Shown here piece by piece: positions 1 through 8,652 of a stretch of 64,000 nt of DNA. The translations under genes were made by a program, and so were the position numbers. The DNA comes from a virus, in the IMG/VR virus record IMGVR_UViG_3300027976_000006, positions 92,976 through 156,975 of that record. One strand, 5' to 3'. How positions within the stretch are numbered: position 1 is the stretch's first letter; every line of letters begins with the position of its first letter. The notes under the pieces are model-generated. The model was given only the letters and a program-made list of their open reading frames with translations. It did not search any database and was not told the DNA's origin.

Positions 1-615
1 AAGATATTACCAAATAGTTTGCAAACAAAAGGTACATTGCGTAAACGGCTGGCTTTGATGGGCGGGGCAGGTGGTGCTTTAATGGGGACAATACCGGGTT
101 TAGTCAATTGGCACGATGGCCGAGATTTTAATGACCCTGCGCTTTGGCAAGGTGGGCCAGAAGATGGGTTTGAATCTGATATCCCTACTTCTGCCAAATA
201 TAAAGAAGCCGTTGCACATTTTATTGAAAAACAAGCTGAAGCGGAGTTCGGCACTATAGGTGGTCCGTCTTTTACTGAAATGCCACTAATACGAACAAAT
301 GAGTTGGGCCAAGTGCTGTGGGGAACAAATGCTAGTCCTCAAACTACCGCCATGACTATGGGAGCGGTTTACGGGGCGGGGCAAATGTCTGATCCTAATG
401 CGAGCCCAGGTATAGTAACACCACACCAAGTTGGATTGTTTGGGATGGCGATGGGGGCGGCAGGTGGCGGGATTAAAGGCTATATTACAGGGCGTACAAT
501 CGGGTATGGTCTAGGTCTATTGACTGGAATGCCCGCAGGAACACAGAATACATTAGGGCAAACCGGGGCAACCCTAGGTGTGATTAACAGTTTAGTGCCT
601 CGACTTTTTAACTAA
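1..615 (+). CDS. Glycine-rich hydrophobic protein, 5' end outside window
   Basis: The reading frame is already open at the first base, so the start probably lies upstream; a TTG at base 19 has no ribosome binding site before it. The visible part is about 204 residues. It has three glycine/alanine-rich hydrophobic stretches: one near the visible N-terminus (GGAGGALMG), one around residue 145 (GLFGMAMGAAGGG) and one just after it (TIGYGLGLLTG). These could be membrane-inserting or tightly packed helices. The next gene follows after 12 bases, so the two are probably co-transcribed. No enzyme motif is visible. Similar glycine-zipper segments occur in other unknown proteins of this module, which suggests a virion-interior or ejected protein, but that is inference. 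Confidence 0.6.
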   Translation, partial: KILPNSLQTKGTLRKRLALMGGAGGALMGTIPGLVNWHDGRDFNDPALWQGGPEDGFESDIPTSAKYKEAVAHFIEKQAEAEFGTIGGPSFTEMPLIRTNELGQVLWGTNASPQTTAMTMGAVYGAGQMSDPNASPGIVTPHQVGLFGMAMGAAGGGIKGYITGRTIGYGLGLLTGMPAGTQNTLGQTGATLGVINSLVPRLFN

Positions 616-627
616 GGAGATAGTATT

Positions 628-1056
628 ATGTCCGTACAAGATCAACTAGACCAAGCTGTGCTTGCACTAACGACGCATTACAAGGAATACACAGCAGATG
701 GAAAATTAACTTACAAAGAAGTGCTTTCGTTGCTATGCAACGGGGCTGCTACCCTTATTCGAGTAGTGGAGATATTTGGGGGAGGTAGCCGTGAAGACAA
801 CAAAAAGTTAGTGTTAGGCGGGCTTAGCACATTTTACGATAATGTAATTGCCCCAATAGACATTGTTGGCATCCCGAATATCATTGAGCCTGCGGTAGAC
901 GCGTCCATAAAATCGCTATTACTTGTTACGGTGGAGGGGGCTGCTGATTCATTATTCAATGTATTTGAAAAGATGGGTTGGTTGCACGCAGCTACACCAC
1001 AAGCTCTGCGGTTAATGGGCGCAACCGCTAAAGCGCAACCTGTTATGCTTTTTTAA
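628..1056 (+). CDS. Unknown small phage protein (142 aa)
   Basis: The start is well supported by AAGGAGA eight to ten bases upstream. I do not recognise the family. The protein is mostly predicted alpha-helical: an N-terminal amphipathic helix, a charged GGGSREDNKK loop near residue 50, then a hydrophobic central region containing PIDIVGIPNIIEPAVD. There is no signal peptide, clear transmembrane helix or catalytic motif. It belongs to a run of small genes upstream of the RNA polymerase fusion. The position suggests a structural or accessory virion protein, and the sequence alone does not support a function. Confidence 0.7.
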   Translation: MSVQDQLDQAVLALTTHYKEYTADGKLTYKEVLSLLCNGAATLIRVVEIFGGGSREDNKKLVLGGLSTFYDNVIAPIDIVGIPNIIEPAVDASIKSLLLVTVEGAADSLFNVFEKMGWLHAATPQALRLMGATAKAQPVMLF

Positions 1057-1060
1057 ATTC

Positions 1061-1070
1061 TAGATTTTAA
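1061..1070 (+). promoter_or_regulatory. Candidate regulatory motif TAGATTTTAA
   Basis: This decamer lies in the short gap before the 132-aa gene. Near-identical copies, (T/C)AGATTTTAA, lie in the gaps before the two genes that follow at about 7.6 and 9.2 kb. Three intergenic occurrences make it a possible promoter element for the phage polymerase, but the evidence is only positional. Confidence 0.25.
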
Positions 1071-1078
1071 GGTTTGCT

Positions 1079-1477
1079 ATGACTATATTACTTGGGATGG
1101 ATCATGGAGTTGTTTTTTTTGGCCCACGGGCTAACCCAAAAGCGGTACGCTGGTGGGCAGAACGTGGACAACTGCATTGGGAGGATTCCCGCGACAATGC
1201 TTATGGCACGGTTGCGTTGCGGGAATTCCTTCTGCGTTTACAAGGTATCAATGATATGGTATCTAATGGGCGTACTAAAGAAAATGAAGGGTTTATGCAC
1301 GCAGACGAATTGGAACGTCATATGAGATTTATTGAACAAGCATTAGGATTAGTGCACAAGGCAAAAGAACAAGGTGCACCGGATGACCCTGTGGCACAGA
1401 GGCATAAGGCGATGAGTCTGCCAGTTACAGTGGCTATGCCATCGTGTTTGACTAACGATAAAAAGGCTGAACTCTAG
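1079..1477 (+). CDS. Unknown small protein (132 aa)
   Basis: ATG start 22 bases after the preceding stop. The ribosome binding site is weak (AAGG about ten bases upstream). The N-terminal half contains a tryptophan-rich stretch (AVRWWAERGQLHWED, about residues 22-36), followed by two helices rich in E, H, R and L. I do not recognise the family and see no catalytic motif or membrane segment. A 77-residue overlapping frame starting 13 bases later was judged a shadow because this frame has the better spacing and length. It probably belongs to the same transcription unit as its neighbours. Confidence 0.6.
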   Translation: MTILLGMDHGVVFFGPRANPKAVRWWAERGQLHWEDSRDNAYGTVALREFLLRLQGINDMVSNGRTKENEGFMHADELERHMRFIEQALGLVHKAKEQGAPDDPVAQRHKAMSLPVTVAMPSCLTNDKKAEL

Positions 1478-1488
1478 GAGGTTATACA

Positions 1489-1899
1489 ATGCAGGTACAG
1501 GAAGCATTTAAAATTGGTTTCTTGTCTAGATGTGTCGAAGAAGGTTTAAGCTCAGAGAACACACACAAGCTGGCTAAGATGGCTGCGACCTTATTTGAAA
1601 AGGAAGCGCTTATTAACGTTAGTCCGACGGGAGAGGCGCGTAACGCTGTTGGGATACTGAGAGATGTCGCCCCTTACCTGCTGGCTGGTTTGGCTGTCCC
1701 TCCTGCGCTCGGCGGGGCTGCGGCCTATCTGTCTAACACGGCGATGGAAACCGGTGGTGGGGCTGCCCACGGTGTTGAAAATGTTAAACGGGAAGAGTTG
1801 CAGACAACTTACGACAGGCTTACAGCTCAGCTGCAAAGACAGAAAGAATTACGAGATTACAAGTCAAAGCGTAAAAGCACTGGACGAGTTTTTCTATAG
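1489..1899 (+). CDS. Small virion-associated-type protein with N-terminal helical signature and glycine-rich hydrophobic segment
   Basis: 136 residues, start supported by AGGAGG eight bases upstream. Three parts are visible. The N-terminal helix-loop-helix contains FKIGFLSRCVEEGLS and then FEKEALI near residue 40. A hydrophobic Ala/Gly/Pro segment covers about residues 57-85 (LLAGLAVPPALGGAAAYL) and could span or insert into a membrane. The C-terminal part is a strongly charged coiled-coil rich in K, R, E and Q. I recall proteins with this layout near head genes of large phages, but I cannot name a family. The EKEA peptide resembles the EKQA/EKSA peptides in several capsid-region proteins here. 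Confidence 0.65.
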   Translation: MQVQEAFKIGFLSRCVEEGLSSENTHKLAKMAATLFEKEALINVSPTGEARNAVGILRDVAPYLLAGLAVPPALGGAAAYLSNTAMETGGGAAHGVENVKREELQTTYDRLTAQLQRQKELRDYKSKRKSTGRVFL

Positions 1900-1914
1900 G
1901 GTGAAGGAATAAAA

Positions 1915-2289
1915 ATGGCTACTAGTTTAATAAAGTTCGCAAGTCAAAAAGAAGGAAACGAGCGTGGTCGCTTGTTTTGGGACCGGGCAGACGTCGATGG
2001 TTTGCCTTTTCGAGGGCACCAAGCCCCGGCATACCGTAACGAGGAATATGAAGATAGACTTGTACGCATAGCCGATCCAAAAAATGCGACTTTCTACACA
2101 GGGGATCCTGTACAAAATCAAGCGTATTTAAAAGTTATGGATGGCGTGTCAAACTCGTGGTACCAGCTCTCCTTTATCGAGCGTTGGCGTGAAGTTAAAG
2201 ATATACATCATTACATCTACGTAGAATGGCTCGAATACTTTTTAGAAGACGGTAATCCTTGTTTAATTCCTTCTCCATCTGCTCTATAG
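1915..2289 (+). CDS. Unknown small soluble protein (124 aa)
   Basis: Start supported by GAAGGA upstream; the gap to the previous gene is 15 bases. The protein is rich in aromatic and charged residues (WDRADVDGLPFRGHQ near residue 22; WYQLSFIERWREVKD near residue 82; YIYVEWLEYFLEDG near residue 100). It has no membrane segment. The composition suggests a compact mixed alpha/beta fold. I do not recognise it. Ten bases separate it from the next gene, consistent with one operon leading to the RNA polymerase fusion. Confidence 0.65.
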   Translation: MATSLIKFASQKEGNERGRLFWDRADVDGLPFRGHQAPAYRNEEYEDRLVRIADPKNATFYTGDPVQNQAYLKVMDGVSNSWYQLSFIERWREVKDIHHYIYVEWLEYFLEDGNPCLIPSPSAL

Positions 2290-2299
2290 GGATACTCAC

Positions 2300-3100
2300 A
2301 TGAATAAGACAAATGCACAAAAATTATTAAAACGAATTCGAGCCGAAAAATCTGCTGAGTTAGGTGATTCACTTGGTGACACACTTAGGCAGCAGGTCAA
2401 TCAGCAAATGCAAAATGATGCAATTAAAACCATTCTTAAAACAGTAGCATTGTCTGCCGGAGCGGGTGCTGCATTCCGCGGAGCTATGGGATTTTCCGAC
2501 TTCTCACAAGTTAGTAAAAAAGGGCCACGAGTAGTTGAAATGCCGGTAATATACCCTAAAGAAAAAGACAAAACCTTGCCGAAACCAGAGAAAACCGCAA
2601 TAGATTCTAACGCTAGAGCAACTGCTCCGCATGGTTTGGACTATTATTTGCCTAGTTTACTTGTGGGGGCGCCGCTAGCCGCTTACGGTGGGTGGAAAGG
2701 CGTAGACTTTATTTTAAGTAACGCACGAGAGCAAGAAAGTAAAGCAAAGCTTGAAGCTTCTAAAAAGAAATACGAAGAAGCACTGCTTGGTTCGTACAAA
2801 ACAGCAACTGACGGTTATTTAGATCGTGCGTTTGTTGGATATGCTCAAAAAGTTGCGTTTGACCCAATTGGGGCTACATCTGCTGCATTCAATTCTACTT
2901 TTCCAAACGCTTCTGGGCTTGGTAAAGGTTTGGCTTTAACTTATCTGCTAGCGAGTGTTCCTGCTGGGTATTTTCTAGTAAATAAGGCTATGAAGAAAAA
3001 TAGCAGGAATAAAATACTGGAAGAGGCTGTTGCGGAAAGAGCGCGACGACAAGCGATAGCACAACCTCCTGAACTTTACGCTGTGCCGCACAGCATATAA
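2300..3100 (+). CDS. Putative membrane or internal virion protein with three hydrophobic segments
   Basis: 266 residues, ATG start 10 bases after the previous stop; GGGATACTC precedes it, so the ribosome binding site is modest. Three hydrophobic stretches are visible: about residues 42-62 (TILKTVALSAGAGAAF), 112-135 (YLPSLLVGAPLAAYGGW) and 211-232 (ALTYLLASVPAGYFLV). They are separated by highly charged regions, including a Lys/Glu coiled coil at about residues 145-160. This is the layout of phage proteins that sit in the head and are ejected into the envelope, but that is inference. The YAQKVAFDP peptide near residue 183 resembles the K-x-A peptides seen in capsid-region proteins. It lies directly before the polymerase fusion gene. 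Confidence 0.65.
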   Translation: MNKTNAQKLLKRIRAEKSAELGDSLGDTLRQQVNQQMQNDAIKTILKTVALSAGAGAAFRGAMGFSDFSQVSKKGPRVVEMPVIYPKEKDKTLPKPEKTAIDSNARATAPHGLDYYLPSLLVGAPLAAYGGWKGVDFILSNAREQESKAKLEASKKKYEEALLGSYKTATDGYLDRAFVGYAQKVAFDPIGATSAAFNSTFPNASGLGKGLALTYLLASVPAGYFLVNKAMKKNSRNKILEEAVAERARRQAIAQPPELYAVPHSI

Positions 3101-3120
3101 TTTTGGCTGGAGTTTTACAA

Positions 3121-6100
3121 ATGCTTCCGTTTTCTTCTAATTTGTTTAATCCCGACGCTATGTCCTTGTTGAGTAACGTGCCACAACCGTTGCCAGAAGC
3201 TCCCGTGGTTCCATCGTTTCCAGCGGTTCCGTCGTTTCACGAATTTCATGATACTAATAAAGTTAGATCGCTCATTTACGACAAAGTGCTGAATGCGGCG
3301 CAGCAGGTGCAGCCTATCTCCAACGATCGGCACACGCTGAGGTTATCTGATATAAATTATCGAGATGGTGACAAGTTTAGTAAGCAAGATCAAAAATCTT
3401 CCATTCTCAATGGGAGGACTCAAGGGCGTAGGCTAGAAGGAACTTGGGAGCTCTTGGATAATGCGACACAGCAAGTAATAGACTCCAAGAAGTCAGTGCT
3501 GGCGACTGTTCCGCACTTGACTGATCGTGGCACGTTTATAAATAACGGTACCGAGTATATTTTACGAAATCAACAGCGGTTATTGCCAGGAGTTTATACC
3601 CGGGCAAGGAACAATGGCGAGATTGAATCGCATGTTAATGTTATGGCAGGAAAAGGCGTTTCACACCGTTATTTTTTAGACCCAGAAAAAGGTAGATTTA
3701 AACTCAAGGTAGGCCAAGCATCGGTAGGATTAACTCCTTTGTTGAAAGCTATGGGGGTTACCTCCGAGCAAGCCAAAGAAGCGTGGGGCACGGATCTATT
3801 TGCTGCCAACTATAACTCAGATGACGCTTCCGACTATACACGGCTTAAAGGTATGTTTCTTTCGTCCAAAGAATTACAAGGGCCGGAAGATCAACAGAGA
3901 CAAGCTTTGCTTGCTAAATTTTCTAAAATGGAAATGGACCCCGAAGTAACACGGCGCACGCTGGGAAAGCCTTATGCAAATATGTCATTGGACGCTGTGC
4001 TAGACATCACGAAGAAATTAATAAGTGTTAACAAAAATGAATCAGACCCTGATGACAGGGACGCGCTTCATTTTCAGCAGTTTGTCGGGCCAGAGGATTT
4101 GTTTTCAGAGCGAATCGCACGAGATAAAGGGCAGGTACGCCGTAATTTACTATGGAAAATGTCAGGAAAAGGTAATTTAAGCTCAATGCCTTCGTCCGCA
4201 TTAGACAAGCAGTTGAAAAGTGCATTGCTTAGTAGTGGGTTAGGGCAGGCAATTGAAGAAATCAACCCGACAGACCTTTACGAAAAAACAATGTCGGTTA
4301 CCCGCGTGGGCGAGGGCGGTATTTCTTCCATGGATTCTATCCCCAAAGAATCTCGAAATGTGCAATCAAGTATGCTGGGCTATATAGACCCTGTCCGTAC
4401 TCCGGAATCTGGGCGTGTGGGTGTAGACACTTATTTGGCAAGAGGTTCTCGAAAAGGAAGCGATGGAAAGCTATACGCGCAGTTTCGAGATTTACGAACT
4501 GGTGAAATGGTGTATAAAACTCCACAAGATGTGGCAAACTTAACTGTTGGATTTCCAGGAAGTCTAGAAGGGCCAGATAAGCGGGTGCCGGCAATGCGAG
4601 ACGGCAAAATGCTTCATGTTCCTAAGGATAGTATTGATCTAGAATTACCTAATATGGAAGAGGCATTCAACCCTCTTTCTAATGTTATTCCGATGAAAAG
4701 CCAGGTAAAAGGGCAAAGATTAGTAATGGCTTCTCGTATGACTACGCAAGCTTTACCTTTAGTATCGCCCGAAGCTCCTTTAGTACAGTCGGCAGTTCCC
4801 GGTACAAACGGGAAGCAAAGCTATGAAGAGTTGTATTCGCCAGGGATGGGAGCTTTGCGGGCGACACAAGCCGGTAAAGTTATGGCGGTTACTGACGAAG
4901 GGATTAAAGTGCGTAATGCGGACGGTACCGAGGAAACGCATGAGCTTTATAATAACTTCCCTTTTAATCGAAAAACTTTCTTTCAGCAGACTTCGGTAGT
5001 TAAGCCAGGCGACACTATCCAGCCAAATCAATTGTTGGCCAGTTCTAATTACACAGACAAGGTAGGAACGATGGCTTTAGGGGTAAACGCACGTACTGCT
5101 TATATCCCGTGGCAGGGCAAGAATTTTGAAGACGCGATTGTTATTTCAGATAGTTTTGCAAAGAGAACGGCTTCGTCGCATATGTACCAGCACGAGCTGG
5201 AGATTGACGACAAAACACAATTAGGTAAAAGGCAATTTATCCAAGCATTCCCGGCGACATTTAAAAAAGAAACATTAGCGACTATAGATGATCAAGGAAT
5301 GGTTAAGCCAGGTACGGTAGTTAATTTTGGTGATCCTTTGGTTCTTGGTATTACGCAAAAAGAAAATGCATATAACAAGGTGCACAAACAAGGGCAAAAG
5401 GGATTTAATAACGCAGCCGTACTTTGGGAACATCACGATAGTGGCGTTGTCACTGATGTGGTTATGGGTAAAAAAGGTCCGGTTGTTGTTGTTAAAGCTG
5501 AATCTCCAACGCAAGTCGGCGATAAACTGTCCGGTCGCTACGGGGACAAAGGCGTCATTGCTGATATCATTCACGATAATGAAATGCCACAAGGGGCGGA
5601 CGGTCAACCTTTTGAAGTGTTGCTTAATCCTCTTGGGATAATTAGTCGAACTAATCCTGCGCAAATGTCTGAATTGTTTTTAGGAAAAATAGCGGCTAAG
5701 CGGGGAACGCCGATTAAAGTAGATGATTTTGATACTAAAAAAGACATGAGCCAATGGGTGTTGCAGGAATTAGCCAAAGAAGGTTTGTCTGACTTAGAAG
5801 ATATTGTAGACCCATCTAAAGATCAAAAAATTAACAATGTGGCAACGGGTAGTCGTTTTTTTATGAAATTGCACCACACTGCTGAATCTAAAGGGCAGGG
5901 TAGAAGTGGCGGAGCTTACACTACGGAAGATGCCCCAGCTAAAGGCGGTACGGAAGGTTCTAAGCGCATAGGTTTGATGGATGCCAACGCATTGCTTTCT
6001 CACGGGGCTACGGACACGTTACAAGACATTTTCACAATACGCAGGCAAAAAAATGACCAGTATTGGATGCAATTTATGGCTGGTTACGATCCAAAAATCA

Positions 6101-7587
6101 CTACAGTTCCTTTTGCATATCAAAAATTTGTGAATCAGCTGCGCTCGGCTGGCGTTAATGTGGTCAAGCAGGGAACGCAGACTCAGATTATGGCGATGAC
6201 GGATAAGGACATTGACAGTTTAGCTGGAGACCGTGAGTTGACTAACGCAGATGGCGTAGAGTGGGGTAACCAACTAAAAGAGATCAACGGCGGACTATTC
6301 GACAAGGCTAAGACTGGAGGGCATGGCGGGACACGCTGGTCATTCATCAAACTTCATGAACCTTTGCCCAATCCTGTGATGGAAGAACCTATTAGGTCCA
6401 TGCTTGGACTGACAAAGAAAAAGTTTGAAGGTGTAATAGCGGGTACAGAATCTTTAGACAAATACGGCAGCGGTACGGCAGCGCTGCAAAAAGCATTAGA
6501 AAATTTTAATGTAGATGCGGAAATTTCTAAAGCACGCGCAGTTATTTCCGCAGGTAGAGGCTCGCAGCGAGATGAAGCAATCCGTAAACTTAGTTATGCT
6601 AAAGCGGTGCAGAAGCTTGGGTTACAGCCTAAGGACTATATGCTGACCAAGGTACCGGTTCTTCCTCCAATGTTTCGTCCTGTTAGTCTGATGAGTAATG
6701 GTATGCCTTTGGTTAACGATGCCAACCACCTGTACAAAGAGTTGTTTGAGGCTAACCAGAATTTCAAGAGAATGCAGCAAGAAGTCGGAGAAGATGCTTC
6801 TGGGACAGAACGCCTCTCTACCTACCAAGCGTTTAAAGCGGTGACTGGGCTGGGGGATCCTATTAGTGCAAAAAGCCAAGAAAAGAATGTTCGTGGTGCA
6901 TTAAAAAATGTATTTGGAGAAAGCCCTAAGTTCGGGGTGGTGCAGCGTAAGTTGATTTCTTCCACCGTTGACAATGTAGGGCGTGCTGTTATTACCCCAA
7001 ACCCATCTTTGGATATGGACTCTGTTGGTTTACCGGAGGATAAAGCATTTAAGGTTTACGAAAAGTTCGTCACCAGAAGATTGGTGCGACAAGGTATGTC
7101 GATGCTGCAGGCTCGTACCCAACTAGAAGACAAGACGCCAGTAGCCCGTAAGTTACTGGTTGAAGAAATGGAGCATAGGCCAGTGTATATTAGTCGTGCC
7201 CCTGTGTTGCATAAATTTGGGATTATGGCAATGAAGCCAAGATTGACTAAAGGAAATACATTGCAGGTAAGCCCATTAATTGTAAAAGGGTTTGGAGCTG
7301 ACTTTGACGGGGACACTATGAATTATCATGTGCCCAGCACAGAAAAAGCTAGAAAAGAGGCTTTAGATCGTTTACTTCCCAGCCGTAACCTTTTTAGTAT
7401 AGCTGACATGAAGTCGGTAATGCACGCTCCTGCTAACGAATACATTGGCGGGTTGTTTATGGGGACAGACCCATCACGTAAATCCACGCGGCCTGTCCGG
7501 ATTTTTCAAAACATACAGGATGCGAAGCGAGCACACGAAAGTGGAACTATTTCGGTCAATGACCCTGTCCGAATTTTAAATGGTTAG
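3121..7587 (+). CDS. RNA polymerase beta subunit fused to the N-terminal half of beta'
   Basis: DNA-directed RNA polymerase polypeptide of 1488 residues. The ATG at 3121 was chosen over an in-frame TTG 18 bases earlier because TGGAG precedes it. The beta part (to about residue 1000) shows VGEGGISSMDSIPKESRN and GYIDPVRTPESG, ALGVNARTAYIPWQGKNFED, and GDKLSGRYGDKGV, whose lysines K802 and K810 match the two conserved catalytic-centre lysines of bacterial beta. It also has LLNPLGIISRTNPAQ. The beta' part begins at about residue 1070 and shows VPVLPPMFRP, RPVYISRAPVLHKFGI and GADFDGDTM, with D1394, D1396 and D1398 as the magnesium-binding triad. All key residues are intact, so it should be active. 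The chain stops about 90 residues after the triad, before the bridge helix, which is encoded by the gene at 9270. This is a natural fusion of beta and a split beta'. Confidence 0.95.
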   Translation: MLPFSSNLFNPDAMSLLSNVPQPLPEAPVVPSFPAVPSFHEFHDTNKVRSLIYDKVLNAAQQVQPISNDRHTLRLSDINYRDGDKFSKQDQKSSILNGRTQGRRLEGTWELLDNATQQVIDSKKSVLATVPHLTDRGTFINNGTEYILRNQQRLLPGVYTRARNNGEIESHVNVMAGKGVSHRYFLDPEKGRFKLKVGQASVGLTPLLKAMGVTSEQAKEAWGTDLFAANYNSDDASDYTRLKGMFLSSKELQGPEDQQRQALLAKFSKMEMDPEVTRRTLGKPYANMSLDAVLDITKKLISVNKNESDPDDRDALHFQQFVGPEDLFSERIARDKGQVRRNLLWKMSGKGNLSSMPSSALDKQLKSALLSSGLGQAIEEINPTDLYEKTMSVTRVGEGGISSMDSIPKESRNVQSSMLGYIDPVRTPESGRVGVDTYLARGSRKGSDGKLYAQFRDLRTGEMVYKTPQDVANLTVGFPGSLEGPDKRVPAMRDGKMLHVPKDSIDLELPNMEEAFNPLSNVIPMKSQVKGQRLVMASRMTTQALPLVSPEAPLVQSAVPGTNGKQSYEELYSPGMGALRATQAGKVMAVTDEGIKVRNADGTEETHELYNNFPFNRKTFFQQTSVVKPGDTIQPNQLLASSNYTDKVGTMALGVNARTAYIPWQGKNFEDAIVISDSFAKRTASSHMYQHELEIDDKTQLGKRQFIQAFPATFKKETLATIDDQGMVKPGTVVNFGDPLVLGITQKENAYNKVHKQGQKGFNNAAVLWEHHDSGVVTDVVMGKKGPVVVVKAESPTQVGDKLSGRYGDKGVIADIIHDNEMPQGADGQPFEVLLNPLGIISRTNPAQMSELFLGKIAAKRGTPIKVDDFDTKKDMSQWVLQELAKEGLSDLEDIVDPSKDQKINNVATGSRFFMKLHHTAESKGQGRSGGAYTTEDAPAKGGTEGSKRIGLMDANALLSHGATDTLQDIFTIRRQKNDQYWMQFMAGYDPKITTVPFAYQKFVNQLRSAGVNVVKQGTQTQIMAMTDKDIDSLAGDRELTNADGVEWGNQLKEINGGLFDKAKTGGHGGTRWSFIKLHEPLPNPVMEEPIRSMLGLTKKKFEGVIAGTESLDKYGSGTAALQKALENFNVDAEISKARAVISAGRGSQRDEAIRKLSYAKAVQKLGLQPKDYMLTKVPVLPPMFRPVSLMSNGMPLVNDANHLYKELFEANQNFKRMQQEVGEDASGTERLSTYQAFKAVTGLGDPISAKSQEKNVRGALKNVFGESPKFGVVQRKLISSTVDNVGRAVITPNPSLDMDSVGLPEDKAFKVYEKFVTRRLVRQGMSMLQARTQLEDKTPVARKLLVEEMEHRPVYISRAPVLHKFGIMAMKPRLTKGNTLQVSPLIVKGFGADFDGDTMNYHVPSTEKARKEALDRLLPSRNLFSIADMKSVMHAPANEYIGGLFMGTDPSRKSTRPVRIFQNIQDAKRAHESGTISVNDPVRILNG

Positions 7588-7612
7588 GAAACTAAGTAAT
7601 ATATCTCTATCG

Positions 7613-7622
7613 TAGATTTTAA
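7613..7622 (+). promoter_or_regulatory. Candidate regulatory motif TAGATTTTAA
   Basis: Second intergenic copy of the decamer, identical to the one at 1061. It sits in the 80-base gap after the polymerase fusion gene and before the glycine/proline-repeat gene. The gap is one of the longest in this part of the window. Function is unproven. Confidence 0.25.
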
Positions 7623-7667
7623 TTAGGGTTTAGAATCACAAGGTGAGATGACACAAGGAGTATGATT

Positions 7668-8414
7668 ATGGCAGTTAATTTTGAATTGTTACGAATGGCA
7701 CGACAAAGCATAGGAAAAAAACACTTATCTAAATATGCATTCGTTGCAGCGGGTGACCCGGCTATGGGTGCTCCCCCGATGGACCCTTCTATGGGCGGTG
7801 GCGGTGCTCCCCCGATGGACCCTTATATGGGCGGTGGTGGTGCTCCCCCGATGGACCCTTCTATGGGCGGTGGCGGTGCTCCCCCGATGGACCCTTATAT
7901 GGGCGGTGGCGGTGCTCCCCCGATGGACCCTTATATGGGTGGTGGCGGTGCTCCGCCCCCAGCCGACCCGATGGCTGCAATAATGCCGATGATTCAGCAA
8001 GCGGTACAGCAGGCAATGTCCGCCAACGGCGGAGGACAAGCACAAGCAACGCCGTCTGGGCTCAGACCTAAAATCGATATCAATGTCGAAATTGTACAAA
8101 TTAAGAAAATGCTTGCCAAAATTATTGACTCACTTGGTATTCACGTGCCTGTGTCTGATATGGTGGTAACACCTGAAGATTTAAATCAAATTGCGCAAGG
8201 TGGCCCTGGCTATGCGGCGGCAACGCCCGACCAGCCGGCGGGCGGGGGTGGGCTTGGGCAGATTCAGCCTGTTTCTCCCATGAAAGCGGCAGAGGCCTGG
8301 GAAAGTGGTGCAGCTTTCAGTTTACCTTCTGATTATTACCCAGCGCAAACAGCGCATAAAAGTAAAAGTGTAGCGGAGTTGGCTACTGCTCTTTTAATGC
8401 GAAAATCTATGTAA
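7668..8414 (+). CDS. Gly/Pro/Met repeat protein encoded between the polymerase genes
   Basis: 248 residues. Of two in-frame ATGs six bases apart, the second was chosen because GGAG lies seven bases before it and only one base before the first. Residues 1-30 are a basic N-terminal helix. Residues 34-97 are a low-complexity tract with a 12-residue period (GGGGAPPMDPYM or SM). After an Ala/Gln-rich helix, a globular-looking part at about residues 128-165 (IDINVEIVQIKKMLAKIIDS) is followed by another glycine-rich linker and a C-terminal helix. I do not recognise it. Its place between two polymerase subunits suggests it may bind the polymerase or help package it, but this is inference. Confidence 0.65.
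   Translation: MAVNFELLRMARQSIGKKHLSKYAFVAAGDPAMGAPPMDPSMGGGGAPPMDPYMGGGGAPPMDPSMGGGGAPPMDPYMGGGGAPPMDPYMGGGGAPPPADPMAAIMPMIQQAVQQAMSANGGGQAQATPSGLRPKIDINVEIVQIKKMLAKIIDSLGIHVPVSDMVVTPEDLNQIAQGGPGYAAATPDQPAGGGGLGQIQPVSPMKAAEAWESGAAFSLPSDYYPAQTAHKSKSVAELATALLMRKSM
7767..7958 (+). repeat. 36-bp in-frame tandem repeat
   Basis: About five copies of a 36-base unit start at 7767, 7803, 7839, 7875 and 7911, with a diverging sixth at 7947. Each encodes GAPPMDP(S/Y)MGGG. Copies differ mainly by TCT/TAT (Ser/Tyr) and single synonymous changes, so the array is recent or kept uniform by recombination. Because the unit is a multiple of three, copy-number change would alter protein length without breaking the frame. 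Confidence 0.9.
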
Positions 8415-8426
8415 GGAGTTTATGTT

Positions 8427-8651
8427 ATGTTCATTGTGGAGGTTCTTACTACCGTAGGGAAACCTCCACTTAGGCTTCCTGCTTCTCAAGTTGTAGTGCG
8501 TATGCCGGATGGCACTCCAATTAGCGTGGCGGCTTTGTTCGGCGGGGTTACTAGCGTTTTGGTATCGCATTGTGAAGACTCTAGCTTCAATGACAATTTA
8601 CGTAAGTTAGGCATTAACGAAACCGTTATTTCTACAAAGGTACAAGTGTAA
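8427..8651 (+). CDS. Unknown small protein (74 aa)
   Basis: The start is preceded by AAGGAG about nine bases upstream. The protein looks like a small beta-rich domain: FIVEVLTTVG, then a VVVRMPDGTPISVAALF stretch that could form a beta hairpin, then an acidic/hydrophobic C-terminus ending in ISTKVQV. It has no membrane segment or motif I recognise. It lies between the two polymerase subunit genes, one base from the next gene, so the two are probably translated together. Confidence 0.65.
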   Translation: MFIVEVLTTVGKPPLRLPASQVVVRMPDGTPISVAALFGGVTSVLVSHCEDSSFNDNLRKLGINETVISTKVQV

Positions 8652-8652
8652 T

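Noticed and set aside
3103-3120. TTG start for the polymerase fusion
   Set aside because: No binding site precedes it, whereas TGGAG lies at a good distance before the ATG at 3121.
7767-7958. CRISPR-like array
   Set aside because: The repeats are in-frame coding repeats with no unique spacers.
7725-8099. Minus-strand frames with TATAHRRVHRG repeats
   Set aside because: They mirror the 36-bp repeat of the + strand gene and lie against the direction of every supported gene.
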